DNA of 64,000 nt, from positions 207,828,899-207,892,898 of the forward strand of contig BTPG01000004.1 in the NCBI GenBank assembly GCA_036245525.1. Direction: 5' to 3'. The notes under the pieces were generated by a model. It was given only the letters and a program-made list of their open reading frames with translations, was not told where the DNA came from and ran no database searches. This stretch comes from Semisulcospira habei. Its lineage: Eukaryota > Mollusca > Gastropoda > Semisulcospiridae. Both the position numbers and the translations under genes were made by a program. Shown here in pieces: positions 10,654 through 22,396 of the stretch (the first letter of the stretch is position 1; every line of letters starts with the position of its first letter).

Positions 10654-13600
10654 CCTCGCGCTGGGACCATATGGCGTTGAGGCGCGTCCCCTGCGTGGTG
10701 GATAGGGGGTCCCTCGTGAGAGGGGTGCACCGAATGAAATAAGGTGCCGTGAACCAACATGGTCTAAGGGAAGGTGACCCCGACAGAAAACCCCTGGTCC
10801 TCCTAGTAAGGTAGCTTCCCCACCCTGCAAAAAAGGAAATAGCTACAAAAACGCCGACGAAAAGACTAACAGTAATTCCTTTCCTGGAGGAGGAAGGTTC
10901 TTCTACCAGAAGACTTATGACGTCCTGTGGTGAAAGCGAGAAGTCTTCGGAAGCCACAGGACCGAGCCGCCTCTCTCTATCCAGGGATACAACCATAGGC
11001 ACATGGAACGTCAAGACCATGTACCAAAGCGGCAAGGCCGCCCAGATAGCAGCGGAAATGCAAAAGTACAACCTTTCCCTGCTAGGTATCAGTGAAGCCA
11101 GATGGACGCAGTCTGGCCAGAAAAGGCTGTTAAGTGGGGAGATGATTCTGTATTCAGGTCATGAAGAGGAGAATGCCCCCCATACAGAAGGTGTAGCATT
11201 CATAGTGTCACCAGTGGCACAGAGAGCGCTGATGGGCTGGGAACCTCTTGGGCCAAGAATTATCACAGCAGCCTTTAGAACCAAGAAAACGCTCAAGCTG
11301 AACGTCATCCAGTGTTATGCGCCCACTAATGACAGTGACGAGGAAGAGAAAAACAAGAGTTCTACGACCGACTCCAGAGTGCCTTGGACAAATGTGCGGA
11401 GCGAGACATCACCATCGTCATGGGCGATTTTAATGCCAAAATAGGGGAGGACAACACCGGATATGAAGAGGTGATGGGGAGACAGGGACTAGGCTCGGAG
11501 ATGAGTGAGAACGGGGAGAGGTTTGTAGACTTTTGTGCTCTAAACCGACTTGTCATTGGAGGCAGCATCTTCCCACACAGAAGAATACACAAAGCAACTT
11601 GGGTCTCACCTGACCATACAACAGAGAATCAAATAGACCATATCTGCATTAGCAAGAAATTTAGAAGATCTCTTCAAGATGTTCGAGTGAGGAGGGGAGC
11701 AGATGTCGCCTCCGATCACCATCTGATTACCTTAAGAATGAAGCTCAAGCTAAAGAAAAGCCGCACAGAGACAACAAGAAGACAGCGCTATAATGTAGGC
11801 CTCCTGAGAGAAACTAGAGTTAGAGAAGAGTTCAAACTGGTGCTGTCCAACCGGTTTCAAGCGCTACAGGAGCTAGTAAATGAAGAGGAGGCGGTCACCA
11901 CAGAGCAGCAGTGGAAGGCAGTTAGAGAGGCGCTGAACTCAACCTGCAAAGACACTGTAGGGTTCAGGAAACACCATCACAAGGACTGGCTGTCGGCACA
12001 GACCTTGAAGAAGATAGAAGTGAGGAAGCAGAAGAAAGCAGTTGTCAACAACAGTCGCACGAGACCAGCCAAAGTAAGGGCACAGGGGGAATACTCGGAA
12101 GCCAACCGCGAGGTGAAGAGGAGTATCAGGGCAGACAAGAGGGCCTACACAGACAGCCTGGCAGCAGAGGCAGAAAAGGCAGCAGGCAGCGGCAACATGA
12201 AACAGCTCTACGACATTACCAGAAGATTGTCAGGCAAGTATGGCCATACAGAAAGACCAGTAAAAGACAAAGAAGGCAAGCCTATTGCAGACAGAGCAGA
12301 CCAACTCGACAGATGGGCCGAGTATTTTGAAGAGTTACTGAACAGACCTAGCCCACCCGACCCCCCAGACATCCAGCCGGCAGAGACCGACCTACCCATC
12401 AGCTGTGACAGACCCATCCGGGAAGAGATCAGAAGAGCAGTGGCATTTTTGAAGAACGGCAAGGCAGCAGGCCCAGATGGCATCCCAGCAGAGTCTCTGA
12501 AAGCAGACCTAGAGACAACAGTGGAGATGCTGTACCCACTGTTTGGAAAGATCTGGGAAGAGGAGGTGATGCCGGCTGACTGGAAGGAGGGGTACCTAAT
12601 CAAGCTTCCCAAGAAAGGCGACCTCAGCAAGTGTTCCAACTACAGAGGAATCACCTTGCTGTCAGTACCAGGAAAAGTCTTCAACAGGATCATCCTGGAG
12701 AGAATGAAGAGCTCCGTTGACCCCCAGCTGAGAGACCAGCAAGCAGGATTCAGGAAGAACCGATCATGTACAGACCAGATCGCCACTCTCCGCATCATCG
12801 TGGAACAGTCTCTGGAGTGGAGCTCCCCGCTGTACGTCAACTTTGTGGATTATGAAAAAGCATTTGACAGTGTGGACCGAGAGACTCTGTGGAAACTCCT
12901 ACGACACTACGGTGTACCCACAAAGCTCGTCCGCCTGATCAAGAGCAGCTATGATGGCATGACATGTCGCGTGATCCACGAAGGGCAGTTCACCAGGGAG
13001 CTCCAGGTCAGAACTGGTGTCAGGCAGGGGTGTCTGCTGTCTCCGTTCCTCTTCCTACTGGCCATAGACTGGGTCATGAAGAGGACCACAGAGCACAGAC
13101 GAAGTGGAATACAGTGGACACTGTGGACACAGCTTGACGACCTCGATTTTGCAGACGACTTGGCATTACTGTCCCACACTCATCAACAAATGCAGGACAA
13201 GACCACGAGGCTTGCTGACATCTCGTCCCAAGTGGGCCTCACCATTCACAAACAGAAAACAAAGACAATGAGGCTGAACGCAACCAGGGAAGAACCAGTC
13301 TTGCTTGCTGGCACCCCGTTGGAGGAGGTGGAGTCCTTCACCTATCTCGGGTGCACCATAGACAAAAAAGGCGGCACTGATGCAGATGTCAGAGCACGAA
13401 TCGGTAAAGCCAGAGCAGCCTTTCTCCAGTTGAAAAAAGTGTGGAGTTCCAGAGAGCTGTCACAACACACCAAAGTCCGGATTTTCAACTCCAATGTAAA
13501 AGCAGTTCTCCTATATGGAGCAGAGACTTGGAGATTGACAAAAACCACAGTCAACAGAGTACAGACCTTCATGAACAGTTGCCTTAGAAGAATTTTGAAA

Positions 13601-13930
13601 ATCCACTGGCCAGAGAAGATCAGCAACGTCAGACTCTGGGAGAGAACAGAGCAGATAACAGCAGAGAATGAAATTGGGCGAAGAAGATGGGGATGGATCG
13701 GTCACAGTCTGAGAAAGCCAGCTTCCAGTATCACTAGGCAGGCATTGTCATGGAACCCCCAGGGAAAGAGGAAAAGCGGTAGGCCGAGAAACTCCTGGCG
13801 TCGAGACCTCCAAGCAGACATCAAGAATAGATGGAGTAGAATCGAAGGAGAAGCACAGGACAGGAGTTGCTGGAGGTCTCTCGTCGACGGCCTATACCCG
13901 GGTAGGGGTGACAGGCATAAGTAAGAAAAG
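10654..13930 (+). mobile_element. RTE-1 LINE, copy B (near full length)
   Basis: 3.28 kb with 5' leader, pol frame and GTAAGTAAG tail, flanked by a perfect 13-bp duplication TAAACCCGCGTGT at 10641-10653 and 13931-13943. The 5' end (CTCGCGCTGGGACC) coincides with copy C, suggesting a true element start. Confidence 0.95.
10917..13924 (+). pseudogene. RTE-1 endonuclease-reverse transcriptase, frameshifted (copy B)
   Basis: The frame begins with an APE-type endonuclease of CFDP2 type ([36 protein letters not shown]), followed by RT with FADD and the [13 protein letters not shown]-terminal block. An A-run near 11350 has two extra bases compared with copy C, so the frame shifts at about residue 145. 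A 9-nt in-frame deletion near 13826 removes part of KRLGTTW. The shifted frame stays open to the stop at 13924, which suggests recent inactivation. Confidence 0.93.
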
Positions 13931-14004
13931 TAAACCCGCGTGTGCGTGCCGGTAGCATGAGCCGCGGTACGTACTGCAGTGGCTACATATATTCACAGGG
14001 GGAG

Positions 14005-14072
14005 TGGGGGGGGGGGGGGGTAAGTTAGAAGTTTTGCAACTATATTTATAAGGGGGCGGGGGGGGGGGGGGA
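14005..14072. repeat. Two G-runs with a TTATAA spacer
   Basis: Runs of about 12 G within G-rich context. Potential assembly-difficult region. Confidence 0.8.
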
Positions 14073-14359
14073 GGTGTACCGGAGGCACGTTCAGAGTTTA
14101 ACTTGACCCTTCCATGCCGAAGCATTTTATTGTCAGAAGAACTGCACAACTGCCTGGGAGGGATATAACAGTGAAGGAGCTCAGAGAGGTTAGTGGGTCT
14201 AGTCCTCGGACATGGAAACATACAAATGGACAAGACTTTGTGTTTAACTCTCTCCTTCACTGGCAACGAGTGGAGATCGTGCAGGATGGGGAAACTTGAT
14301 CTGACGTTTTCGTTTTCATGACCAGACGTGCGGCTGAATTTTGGACTCTCTGGAGCAGA

Positions 14360-15715
14360 TCAAATAGATACTGTGGGCCACCACTGAGATAAGAGTGAGT
14401 TGTCATAGTCAATGCAGGACAGAACAAACCAGGGTTTTGTAGCTTCGGAGGTAAGCAACTGTCTAATGGAGCTAATACAACGCATCTCCAAATAGGCTGC
14501 CCTGCAAATGTTTATCACATTTTTTTCCATGGACAAGTCATGTTCAGTTGCAACACCCAGTTTCTTCACTGACTGAGAGAAGCTGTGGTAGTGTTCTCAA
14601 TCATGATATGCTGAGGCAAAGCGATAGAAGAACACATTATGGGTGATGCAATGAGCATGGCTTCCGTTTCAGTTTTCTTCGTTCAGTTTGAGCTTGTTTT
14701 CAGACATCCACAGCCTCACATCAAGAATATCCCCCACCCGGGTCTGCCCTGGGGGACTTGGGTGGGGTTAGGTACTTTTTAGTTCCCAGGGTCACCCTGG
14801 TCAGCCCCACAGGGTGAGTTTTTCTCTCTATTCTGGGGCATGTGTTTCTGTCTACCCGAGGTCCATTCTCCTGTATTTGCCTTTTTAAAACTCTCCCTAC
14901 TGTCTGCACTGCCTGTAGCTCTTGATATTGGATGTGTGTTGCTAAATGGTCTTAGCTTTATTTAGGCCCCATGTGTTAGGTTTATTTAATGTATTTGACC
15001 GGCTGGCGACATACATTCAATGTTCTGTTTAGTTTTTTTTTTTCACAAGCAGTGCAGGCACGTCCTGAGAAAGCCTTGTTGCTGTCGGGACGTTAAGCAA
15101 TGTACAATCAATCATGTACAATCACATCAAGAATGCAATGTGACACGCTCTGGATGATCTCCTCGTCCTGACACACTGCCTGACTTACAGAGCTGTGTAT
15201 CATCAGTAATACAAGACAAAGGCTGTACGAACAGTAGGAAAAGCACTGGGCCTTATACTGAGCCTTGTGGGACCCCAAAACAGAGGCTGGCACGTGCAGA
15301 GACATAGCCATCAACAGACACAGTCTGTGAATCGCTCAGTATTGTAAGAATGGAACCAGGACAGGGCAGTGCCCTCAATGCCAAAAACAAGCTGGAGACG
15401 ATTAATCAGAGTAGTGTGGTCGATCGTATCAAACGCGCTAGAAAGATCTTATAAAGCGAGCACTAAAACTTTACCATCATCCAGAGCAAGTAACAATTCA
15501 TTCATGATTCTGAGAAGTGCTGTTTCCGTACTGTGACAACATCTGTAGGCTGACTGAAATGGATCCATAAGATTATTCAAGGCCAGGTGATCCTAAAGTT
15601 GCGAAAGCACAACTATGATCTTTTCGATCAACTTTGACAAAAACGGTAGGTTCTATACATGTCTATAATTCTTAAGGTCGTTGTGATCTAATGAGTGTTT
15701 TGTTTTTTTCAGGTA
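14360..15715 (-). pseudogene. L2/CR1-like LINE reverse transcriptase relic (minus strand)
   Basis: Reverse translation shows DLSSAFDTIDHTTLINRL and a GVPQGS-like block (15110-15460), then downstream VKKLGVATEHDLSMEKNV, ICRAAYLEMRCISSIRQLL and a DYDNSLL block (14570-14380). These are characteristic of L2/CR1-type LINEs. Many stops and shifts are present. The relic is split by a 393-bp insertion at 14729-15121. Boundaries are approximate. Confidence 0.75.
14729..15121. mobile_element. 393-bp retroposed insertion with 13-bp TSD
   Basis: Flanked by TCACATCAAGAAT at 14716-14728 and 15122-15134, splitting the LINE relic. The insert ends with CTGTCGGGACGTTAAGCAA followed by a CAAT-rich tail, resembling 3' ends of other LINE or SINE families. 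No coding frame was recognised; orientation is probably plus. Confidence 0.72.
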
Positions 15716-15754
15716 AGGGTTTCACAACCGCACTTTTATACAGTGGAGGGAAAA

Positions 15755-16239
15755 TAATAATAAATGATAATTACGGTATTTATAATGCGCTTATCTTATA
15801 ATAATTATAACTCTAAGCGCGCACTCACAACTCGCGTACGTATGCGCGCGCTTTAGACAACGACTCACGTACCACAAATAGTGAAATACATTACGACAGT
15901 CAGCTTGGGGTGGGGAGTGTGGTGATATAGTGCTAGAACTGTTGAAAGAGGTGAGTTTTGAGGGCGGACTGGAAGGAGGAGAGAGAGAGAGAGAGTGTGT
16001 TTCTGACGGAGAGAGAGTGGGAGGGTGTTCCAGGTGGATGGACCGTATACAGAGAAGGAGCGGGGGCCGAAAGTGCTGAGTTTGGTGCGGGGGATGTGGA
16101 GACGGAGAGGGTCGGAGGCGGAGCGAAGAGAGCGGGGAGGAGTGTAGGGGTGAAGTAAGTTGGAGAGATAGTCAGATGCAAGCAAATCATTGACAATGTG
16201 AGTTATGTATGGCAGTAAACTATCTAAATAGTTATACAT
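15755..16239 (-). pseudogene. L2-like LINE 3' end (minus strand)
   Basis: On the minus strand a frame reads YLSNLLHPYTPPRSLRSAS, then FGPRSFSVYGPSTWNTLP and, after a shift in a CT run, FQSALKTHLFQQF with a stop at 15933. This is the usual end of L2/CR1-like pol proteins. The tail contains GCGC, TATAAATACC and ATTATTATT near 15760-15800. Confidence 0.8.
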
Positions 16240-16622
16240 GACTTAGTGGTCATCTTCATTAGCAGCTTGTGGACATCGTCACTGCAGACAGGTCTAAACA
16301 CAGTCATGGTCTGACCATGAAAGCCAAAGTCATAAGGAAGAAACTGTTTATTGTCTGAAAAGACTGTGAGTCCAGATCATCGCGAATGGCTTGGACTTTG
16401 TCCATAAAATATGCGGAAAACGAGATGGAAGTTCTGTCACGGATTATATGCTAGGAAGAGAAGAAGACTAGCAGCTGATCCTTCACTGAGTACAGTTGCT
16501 TACTGGTGTTGCGTGCTGCAATCTTCATACTGTAGAAGGAAGTTTTTGCTGTGCTCACTAACCTCATTACAGCTTTCTTGGCAGCAAAAAACAATTGCCT
16601 CTGTACTCCTTTCTCCGGCCGA

Positions 16623-17030
16623 CACACTTCTGGGGCGGATCTGGGGGGGGGGTGTTCCAAGGGTTCTAGACAACCCCCCCCCACCATAATTCTGTAAAAT
16701 GCTATAATAAAGTCCCTTTTGGGGATATTTAGACCCGCCCCCCCCCCCCTCCTCCCAGTTTGATATTTTGGCGAGTTTTCATACACGCACACGTCCGCCC
16801 ACCCCATCCCACACCCCCACCACAACATTTCCTTTGAAATTTTGGCGAGTGGTGAGAGTCTTCACACACACACACACACGCCCCCCCCCCTCCCCCACAC
16901 CCACGTTATTCGAATTTTCGGCCACTGGAGCGGGCAAGGTCTAGCGTCGGGGAGGCCTTGTGTATCAGCTTGAAGGTCCCAAGCAAAAATCTGGACCCCC
17001 CCACCACCACCACCACCACCTTCGAAGTAA
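16623..17030. repeat. C-rich and CA/CAC simple-sequence stretch
   Basis: Alternating C-runs, (CA)n at 16864-16880 and (CAC)n near 17002-17020. No protein frame was recognised; TTTGATATTTTGGCGAG recurs with variation (16760, 16838), suggesting a short diverged repeat. Confidence 0.6.
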
Positions 17031-17640
17031 CTGATCCGCCCCTGCACCTCTGTACCTGCAGCAGTAGATTGACAAAAGTCTGTACACATGCATGCACGTA
17101 AACTGGATATGTGAATACGACCGCAAGAATTCACTCATTTAGAGGAGCTAATGTGGATGTAAATAGGGCCGCAAAACGCACAGATTCAAGGTGAGCTGAC
17201 TCAGCCTGTGAAGGCCGGTGCATGGGGATCTATGTCAAGTGCAGACACTGTTTCAGTCCAGCCAGAATGAAGAGGGGATACAAAATTTGAAAAAAAAAAA
17301 AGGGGGAACATTGTTGCGGAGTGACAAACATACGACGGGGCAGCGCTGACATCGGCTTGATGAGGTGTCCGACCTCACCCCGGGGTCAGGGGGTATCGGA
17401 TTTCCCTGAAATTTCAGAGACTCCAGTGGCGTTGGACTAAGACTGTACAGGGCAAAATATAATTGTATGTTATTCCGGCTCGTCTCGCGAAGCCACCATG
17501 TAAAGGAAGTAATCGCACATCCAGTTACTGTCTGTACACCGGCGAGTTGTCCCACGGTCGACACGAGAGTGCAAGACTCCACCCATTCTGTCCTCACACA
17601 CTAGCGCAGCAAGAGGCAGACAGACTGTAATAGTTCCAGG
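16860..17640. other. Intergenic, no gene recognised
   Basis: Open frames here are short and of simple-sequence composition. A degraded PAL-A-like half (GGCGCCAAGCTGCGGCACC) lies at 17660-17695. Confidence 0.4.
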
Positions 17641-17785
17641 TTAGTGCAAGAACAACTTGGAGGCGCCAAGCTGCGGCACCACCCTGAACTTCGACCTTGA
17701 CGTGCAATATGTTAAAGAGGCTCAACCGACATCTAACCTGCCGTGCCCTGACCGGTTGGGACTCAGCACAGCTATACATTTCCAC

Positions 17786-17919
17786 ATAGTTTTCTCAGAA
17801 TAACGTCATGATACAATACACACTGGCCGTTTCCCTTGATTCGCTACTGCTGATGCGGTAGCCAATCAATGGAGACAACCAGTGTGGACACTGGGTCACA
17901 AAACGTATAGCCAAGCCTA
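17786..17919. repeat. Dispersed repeat R8, copy 1
   Basis: TTTTCTCAGAATAACGTCATG and CGCTACTGCTGATGCGGTAG; matches 19586-19712 nearly end to end. Contains a GATTCGCTACTGC/GCGGTAGCCAATC hairpin. Confidence 0.8.
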
Positions 17920-18059
17920 CGTAAAGGACTATCAAAAAGTGGTCACTTAGAAAACGTCGACGTACACAGGATCATTTCACCACCCATTACATCCAGAGGC
18001 TGATTTTTTAAAAACTTTGCTTCCTGTACTATGTACACTACAATACAGATTAGGAGATA

Positions 18060-18151
18060 GATCAACAATTTTCGTTAAAGGATGGTGCCAGAATAGCTTG
18101 GGACCTCAGGCGCCAAGCAATTCTGGCACCACCCTTAAACTTTCATAGTCA
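18060..18151. repeat. PAL-A palindrome 4 (diverged)
   Basis: Left arm TTAAAGGATGGTGCCAGAAT; the right arm lost a base in AAGCAATTC. Upstream CATCCAGAGGCTGA and downstream CAGGATGAAAAGGGTTAA mark the full element. Confidence 0.85.
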
Positions 18152-18468
18152 TATTAATTTCAAGCAGTAGAGTACCAGGATGAAAAGGGTTAAGTAACAG
18201 AAAACCACTGGCCTGCATATCCATGAGGTCACTTTAACAGGTTTGACTGTAATGACACCTTTTCCGCAGTGGAAAGCTTACTTTTGGACTTAAAATCTTG
18301 GTGCTTTCTGCGCCTGTTCTCGTTGGAGTTCCAAGATAAGTCTTACACCATGGCTGTTGAAAACATCCTATACTTCTTGCTAATCGCTACGATTTCAGTG
18401 TCACACAAAAACTGTATCTACACATTTATTAACCCATTCAGCCCTGACGCACTAGAAAAGGAGATGGG

Positions 18469-18560
18469 TCGACCATGATAATTCAAGGGTAGTGCCAGAT
18501 TAGCTTGATGCCTGTCAGCGCCAAGCTTATCTGGCACTACCCTTGAATTATCATGGTCGA
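18469..18560. repeat. PAL-A palindrome 5 (ATTAGC variant)
   Basis: TAATTCAAGGGTAGTGCCAG and complementary arm. Belongs to a subfamily with GATTAGCTT instead of GAATAGCTT. Confidence 0.9.
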
Positions 18561-18830
18561 TCCATCTCCTGCAACAGGTGCATAGTCGTTAGATGACACC
18601 TCCAAAATTTGGGAAATATGTGCTTCGGGCTGAATGAGTTAACAGTGGCTATTCATCTGTATTGTAACTTGAACGGCATGAAACACACAGAGACACAGAC
18701 GCTTACACATGCACACGCACACAATACAGTGACACACACACACTTGCACGCACACGAATACACATTTTCTCTCTCGGCCACACCCAACACAACACAGGAA
18801 TCCAAATGAACAAGGACAACGCAACCAACA

Positions 18831-18836
18831 TTTATT
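18831..18836 (-). terminator. DPM2: DPM2 polyadenylation signal AATAAA
   Basis: On the minus strand AATAAA lies about 18 nt after the TGA. This would give a very short 3' UTR, with cleavage expected around 18810-18820. Confidence 0.65.
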
Positions 18837-18854
18837 TGAAAAATAAATTCACTA

Positions 18855-18904
18855 TCAACTTTTCTTCTTCTTCGATGTCAGTGTAACATATCCCACGAAT
18901 GCAC
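18855..18904 (-). CDS. DPM2: DPM2 last coding exon with stop
   Basis: Fifty nt completing a split Gly codon, then AFVGYVTLTSKKKKS and TGA (18857-18855). The acceptor is TTCTTTTGCAG. The lysine-rich end resembles the basic tail of DPM2 homologues. Confidence 0.9.
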
Positions 18905-21900
18905 CTGCAAAAGAAAAACCCAAACAGAACTATTTTCTACTGTTCTAGAATATATTAAAACAGATGTTAAAGCAGTTCAGCTGACTTACTATCATATATT
19001 TCCATTCACATACAGGTTGGCTTCAGAATAATACGCACAAATTTATCGCAAATTCAGATGTGGATCATTGGTGAACAAAAGGTCCAATGAGAATCTATGT
19101 CTCTTGCAGCTGGATCATGTTCAATTTTTCTTGGCAGTGAAAGGGTTAAATTTAATGGTACTAAATTCACAACAGCTGCTATCAAGTTCTGTAAAACATA
19201 CAAGCAATGTCAGCAGAAAATGCCAGCAACAGAAAAATGTACAGTGCCTAGAGCATTTTACCATGCATAGGCATCTTATAAATACTCTTTATAACATAAT
19301 CAAAATGTTTGTATATTTCACATTACTTGCAAGAGTACAAAAAAAAACCTAAGAAAACCTTATCTGCTTACCCAACAGCAGAAGGGCAATAACTCCTGCC
19401 ACTAGGGGACCTGCAATAGCCAGGATGCGAGGAGGAAACAGTTTGTGGACAAACACCCCTGGCTCCACAAATGGCTGCAACATACACTCAGAATTCAATT
19501 TTTTTTTTTAATTTAAAAAACCCCAATAATGGTCAAATAACAACAAAACTTACGTAGATGGAGCACAGCTATGGGATATTTCCACAAAGTTATCTCAGAA
19601 TAACGTCACGACACAATGCACACTGGCTGTTTCCCTCGATTTGCTACTGCTGACGCTGTAGCAAATTGAGGGAGACAACCAGCGTAAATACAAAGCTTAT
19701 AGTCAAACCTGAGAGAGAAGAAGAAAAGGGCAAATAAATGAATGAATGAAAGAATGAATAAATAAATAAATAAATAATCATTCAATCAATCAAATCATTA
19801 ACCAATCAATATACTGTAGTTAACTAACTACCAGTAGCCAACTAATACAAGAGAGAAAATTAATAGCAGACACACAGGCAGATGGATAGCAATAGACAAA
19901 CTTACAGAGACAGACACACAGACAGGAGGATACACTGAACGTTAGGTAAGCGCTGACTGACAGTGACAAAGACAACAGTACTCACACTAACAGACAATAC
20001 AGCACAACATGCTTTGAGAGACCACCCTTATAAGAGATCAACTTTCATTACAGACCATCATTCAGGTGGCTGTTTCCACCTAAATGATGGTCTTAAATGA
20101 CTTGACATGTTTTGCTCTTCTCTTAGCCATTTTCACCCTGATACACTACTGCTTGAAATAAATTTGACTATGATGGTTCAAGGGTGGTGCTATTCTGGCA
20201 CCACCCTTGAACCAAAATGGTTGATATATCTCCTATTCTGTAATGTTATCTTTATGTAAGCCAATTTTTATTTTTAAAAAACAGCCTCAGGCTGTAATGC
20301 GTTAAAAGAGCACCTGCCTTATAAGACCACTTTTCTCTTGCAAAATAAGTCGTGGCTCAAAGCAGGTTGTAGTTTGTACAGACTGACAAACATACACACA
20401 ATGTATTATAACTGAGACAAAACTGCCAGAGAGACAGAGTGCCCAGCACTAAACTGGAGACTCGGACACGGCAGTCGAAAAAGATCATGGAATTCAGCCT
20501 GACCGACAGACACAGACAGTACAAGACAAATATAAGAGACAAACATACTGATTAGCACTATGACCCAGCAGAAAATGTAGTGAACAAAAGGTTTTACAAA
20601 GACCATTGAGCTATAGGGCTGACTGACCAACCAAACCTAAAAGGCGACTACCGAACATGTGAAATGTATACAAATAAGAAAAAACAAGCACAAAACAGTT
20701 TATGGTATGCACTTGACTGCAAAGTGTTTTATGCTTGTCATTCCAACATGTGTTCCTTTCTTTCTTGGTTATTTCTCCAACCGACAGGCCTATGCAGAAA
20801 CAGTATCAGACAAGCACATGGACTCACCAGACATTGTAGAAAATAATGGGAGTAGGGGTGTCTGACATACAGAACAGACAAAGAGAGTTCACACAAAAAC
20901 ACCGAGCATCAATATGACCCACACACTGTAGGCGACAAATTAACCCCTTCACTGCTGAGAAAGTGAACGGGATACAGATGCAAGAGACATATATCTCATG
21001 GACCCTGCAGTTTCTGGGGCTCATGAGGATCCATGTCTCTTGCTTACACACTTTCAACCCTTTGTGTGTTGGTAGCAGTTTCAGTCCTAAAGGAATCGCT
21101 GCAACTAAAACTGCCACTGACACCTGAAGGGTTAAATAAATCTTTGTTCTTTGGACAGCTGGTGCTGTTTGGTGTTGAATTAATGAAGATTTTAGAATCT
21201 CAATTTGTGTTCACAGGCAGGGGAACTCTGGCTGACTGTAGACATAGAGACCTACAGAGATAGACAGAGACACAAAAATACTGACCAGCACTATGACCCA
21301 GACACTGTAGTAGGCAAAGATGACCGAACTCAGGCTGACCATTGCCCAGCCCACAGCTTGGTCGTGTCCTGTTGCCTGCAACATCAAAAAACCCCAGTGA
21401 TTCTGAGTGTGGTGACGGTGACAGTGCGGTTAGCAAAATGTCCTCAAGTTAAAGTCAGCTGTAGCTGGCCCACATAAACTGCATGTGCCTTCCACAACCA
21501 TAGCAGGGTCGCACAAAGCATTAAAATGGAGGTATTTAACTTTTTTTAAAATCCAGATCACAAAATGAAGGTCGGCTAAAAGGGTATGAACACATTCTGC
21601 AACTCGTAAAGGGTATGAAAATGTAAAAATAAGTCTGCAAAGATTACATAAATCATCCAAAGCTGAGGGTATGCTGTCGGCATCGGTACAATGCAGCCAA
21701 CTAAAATATTATTTTTAGATACTAAGCAAATGAACGAAGCCACAGAAACACACCTATCAGTGGGAGCCCTAGTGACTACATTTGAAACACTGCATGAACA
21801 CGCTGGTACTTAAAAATGCAGTTAATTATTTACGGAATAAGTAATGACATTGCTATGCATAATTCAACTGTCGGTAAGTCTTCTTGTGAAAGTGTGCTAC

Positions 21901-22396
21901 CCCCTATACAAATTCTGGGGGCATAAATACCCTTCAGATTTTTTTGGTTGGGTATGGAAAAACCCCTAAAATTTCATTGGGGTAAAAAATACTCCTTGTC
22001 TTTCAGAAAAGTGCAACCCTGCACAGTCTGCCCTATTACATTCATATTGAACATTTTGGCACTGTTTGGAGTTACTTTATGATGAGAAAAACAAACTTAT
22101 TAAAGGTTCACATCAATCAGTGATTAAAGGTTCCGATAGCATTTTTTACAACTTTGTAATAATGTGCACCATTTCTTTTGGTTTTACTACATTATGCCTG
22201 TATGATGCACAAATACACAAGCTTGCAGTCTTTATTCATTTGGTTTAGTGAGGATGCATAACATCCAGACTTGGCAGATTATTCGACATGTGTAAATATT
22301 GGGATATTGCAGTCTAAGAGTGAAACAATCCGGCCTCAGTCTTATGGGCTTCCAAACTACTCAGAGAAGAAGGGACTGAGAACAAAAACAAACCAT
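18855..22396 (-). CDS. DPM2: DPM2, dolichol-phosphate mannosyltransferase subunit 2 (spliced, minus strand)
   Basis: Small ER membrane subunit that stabilises the catalytic subunit DPM1 of dolichol-phosphate-mannose synthase, which supplies mannose for N-glycosylation, GPI anchors and O-/C-mannosylation. Exons at 21375-21286, 19474-19372 and 18904-18855 join at phases 0 and 1 with GT-AG sites into 80 residues after an initiator Met encoded upstream, 81 aa in total; human DPM2 has 84. Visible family traits are the N-terminal ATGHDQAVG block (human ATGTDQVVG), a first membrane helix ending in YYSVWVIVL, the loop PFVEPGVFVHKLFPPR, a second helix rich in Ile/Ala/Leu and a lysine-rich tail KKKKS. 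Family assignment rests on recalled similarity over both helices and the loop. Exon 1 is uncertain, so the upper boundary is tentative. The gene is divergent to the plus-strand gene starting at 22762. Confidence 0.92.
19372..19474 (-). CDS. DPM2: DPM2 coding exon 3
   Basis: 103 nt, phase 0 in and phase 1 out. The acceptor is TGTATGTTGCAG and the donor GTAAGC. Encodes the lumenal loop PFVEPGVFVHKLFPPR and most of the second transmembrane helix. Confidence 0.92.
19586..19712. repeat. Dispersed repeat R8, copy 2
   Basis: TATCTCAGAATAACGTCACG to AGACAACCAGCG, within the DPM2 intron between exons 2 and 3. Confidence 0.8.
19736..19800. repeat. (AATG)n/(AAAT)n microsatellite
   Basis: AATGAATGAATGAAAGAATG followed by AAATAAATAAAT and CAATCAATCAAA. 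Confidence 0.85.
20010..20110. repeat. PAL-F palindrome 2
   Basis: AGACCATCATTCAGGTGGCTG with CCACCTAAATGATGGTCTT. Confidence 0.83.
20165..20224. repeat. PAL-A palindrome 6 (inner stem deleted)
   Basis: GGTTCAAGGGTGGTG is followed directly by CTATTCTGGCACCACCC; the loop-proximal left arm is lost. Confidence 0.85.
20939..21055. repeat. PAL-C element, 5' part
   Basis: TTAACCCCTTCACTGCTGAG, then a hairpin with ATCTCATG and CTCATGAGGATCC. Interrupted by PAL-B at 21056. Confidence 0.82.
21056..21137. repeat. PAL-B palindrome 5, nested in a PAL-C element
   Basis: CAACCCTTTGTGTGTTGGTA to CACCTGAAGGGTTAA interrupts PAL-C sequence that resumes after 21137. Confidence 0.8.
21286..21375 (-). CDS. DPM2: DPM2 coding exon 2
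   Basis: Ninety nt, 30 codons, phase 0 at both ends. The acceptor is TTGATGTTGCAG and the donor GTCAGT on the minus strand. Encodes ATGHDQAVGWAMVSLSSVIF and continues AYYSVWVIVL, the first transmembrane helix. Confidence 0.92.
21400..22390. other. DPM2: Presumed first intron of DPM2
   Basis: AT-rich sequence with no recognised repeat. Contains two CCCC-flanked low-complexity motifs near 21900-21990. Confidence 0.4.
22394..22396 (-). CDS. DPM2: Tentative DPM2 exon 1 initiator ATG
   Basis: Exon 2 starts at phase 0 without its own Met at the homologous position, so the Met should sit at the end of an upstream exon. An ATG here on the minus strand is followed directly by GTTTGT, a usable donor. 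Other upstream ATG-GT pairs exist, so this is only the best visible candidate. Confidence 0.3.

Noticed and set aside
16451..16828. 125-codon minus-strand frame
   Set aside because: Gly/Cys/Pro-rich translation of C-runs; no motif support.
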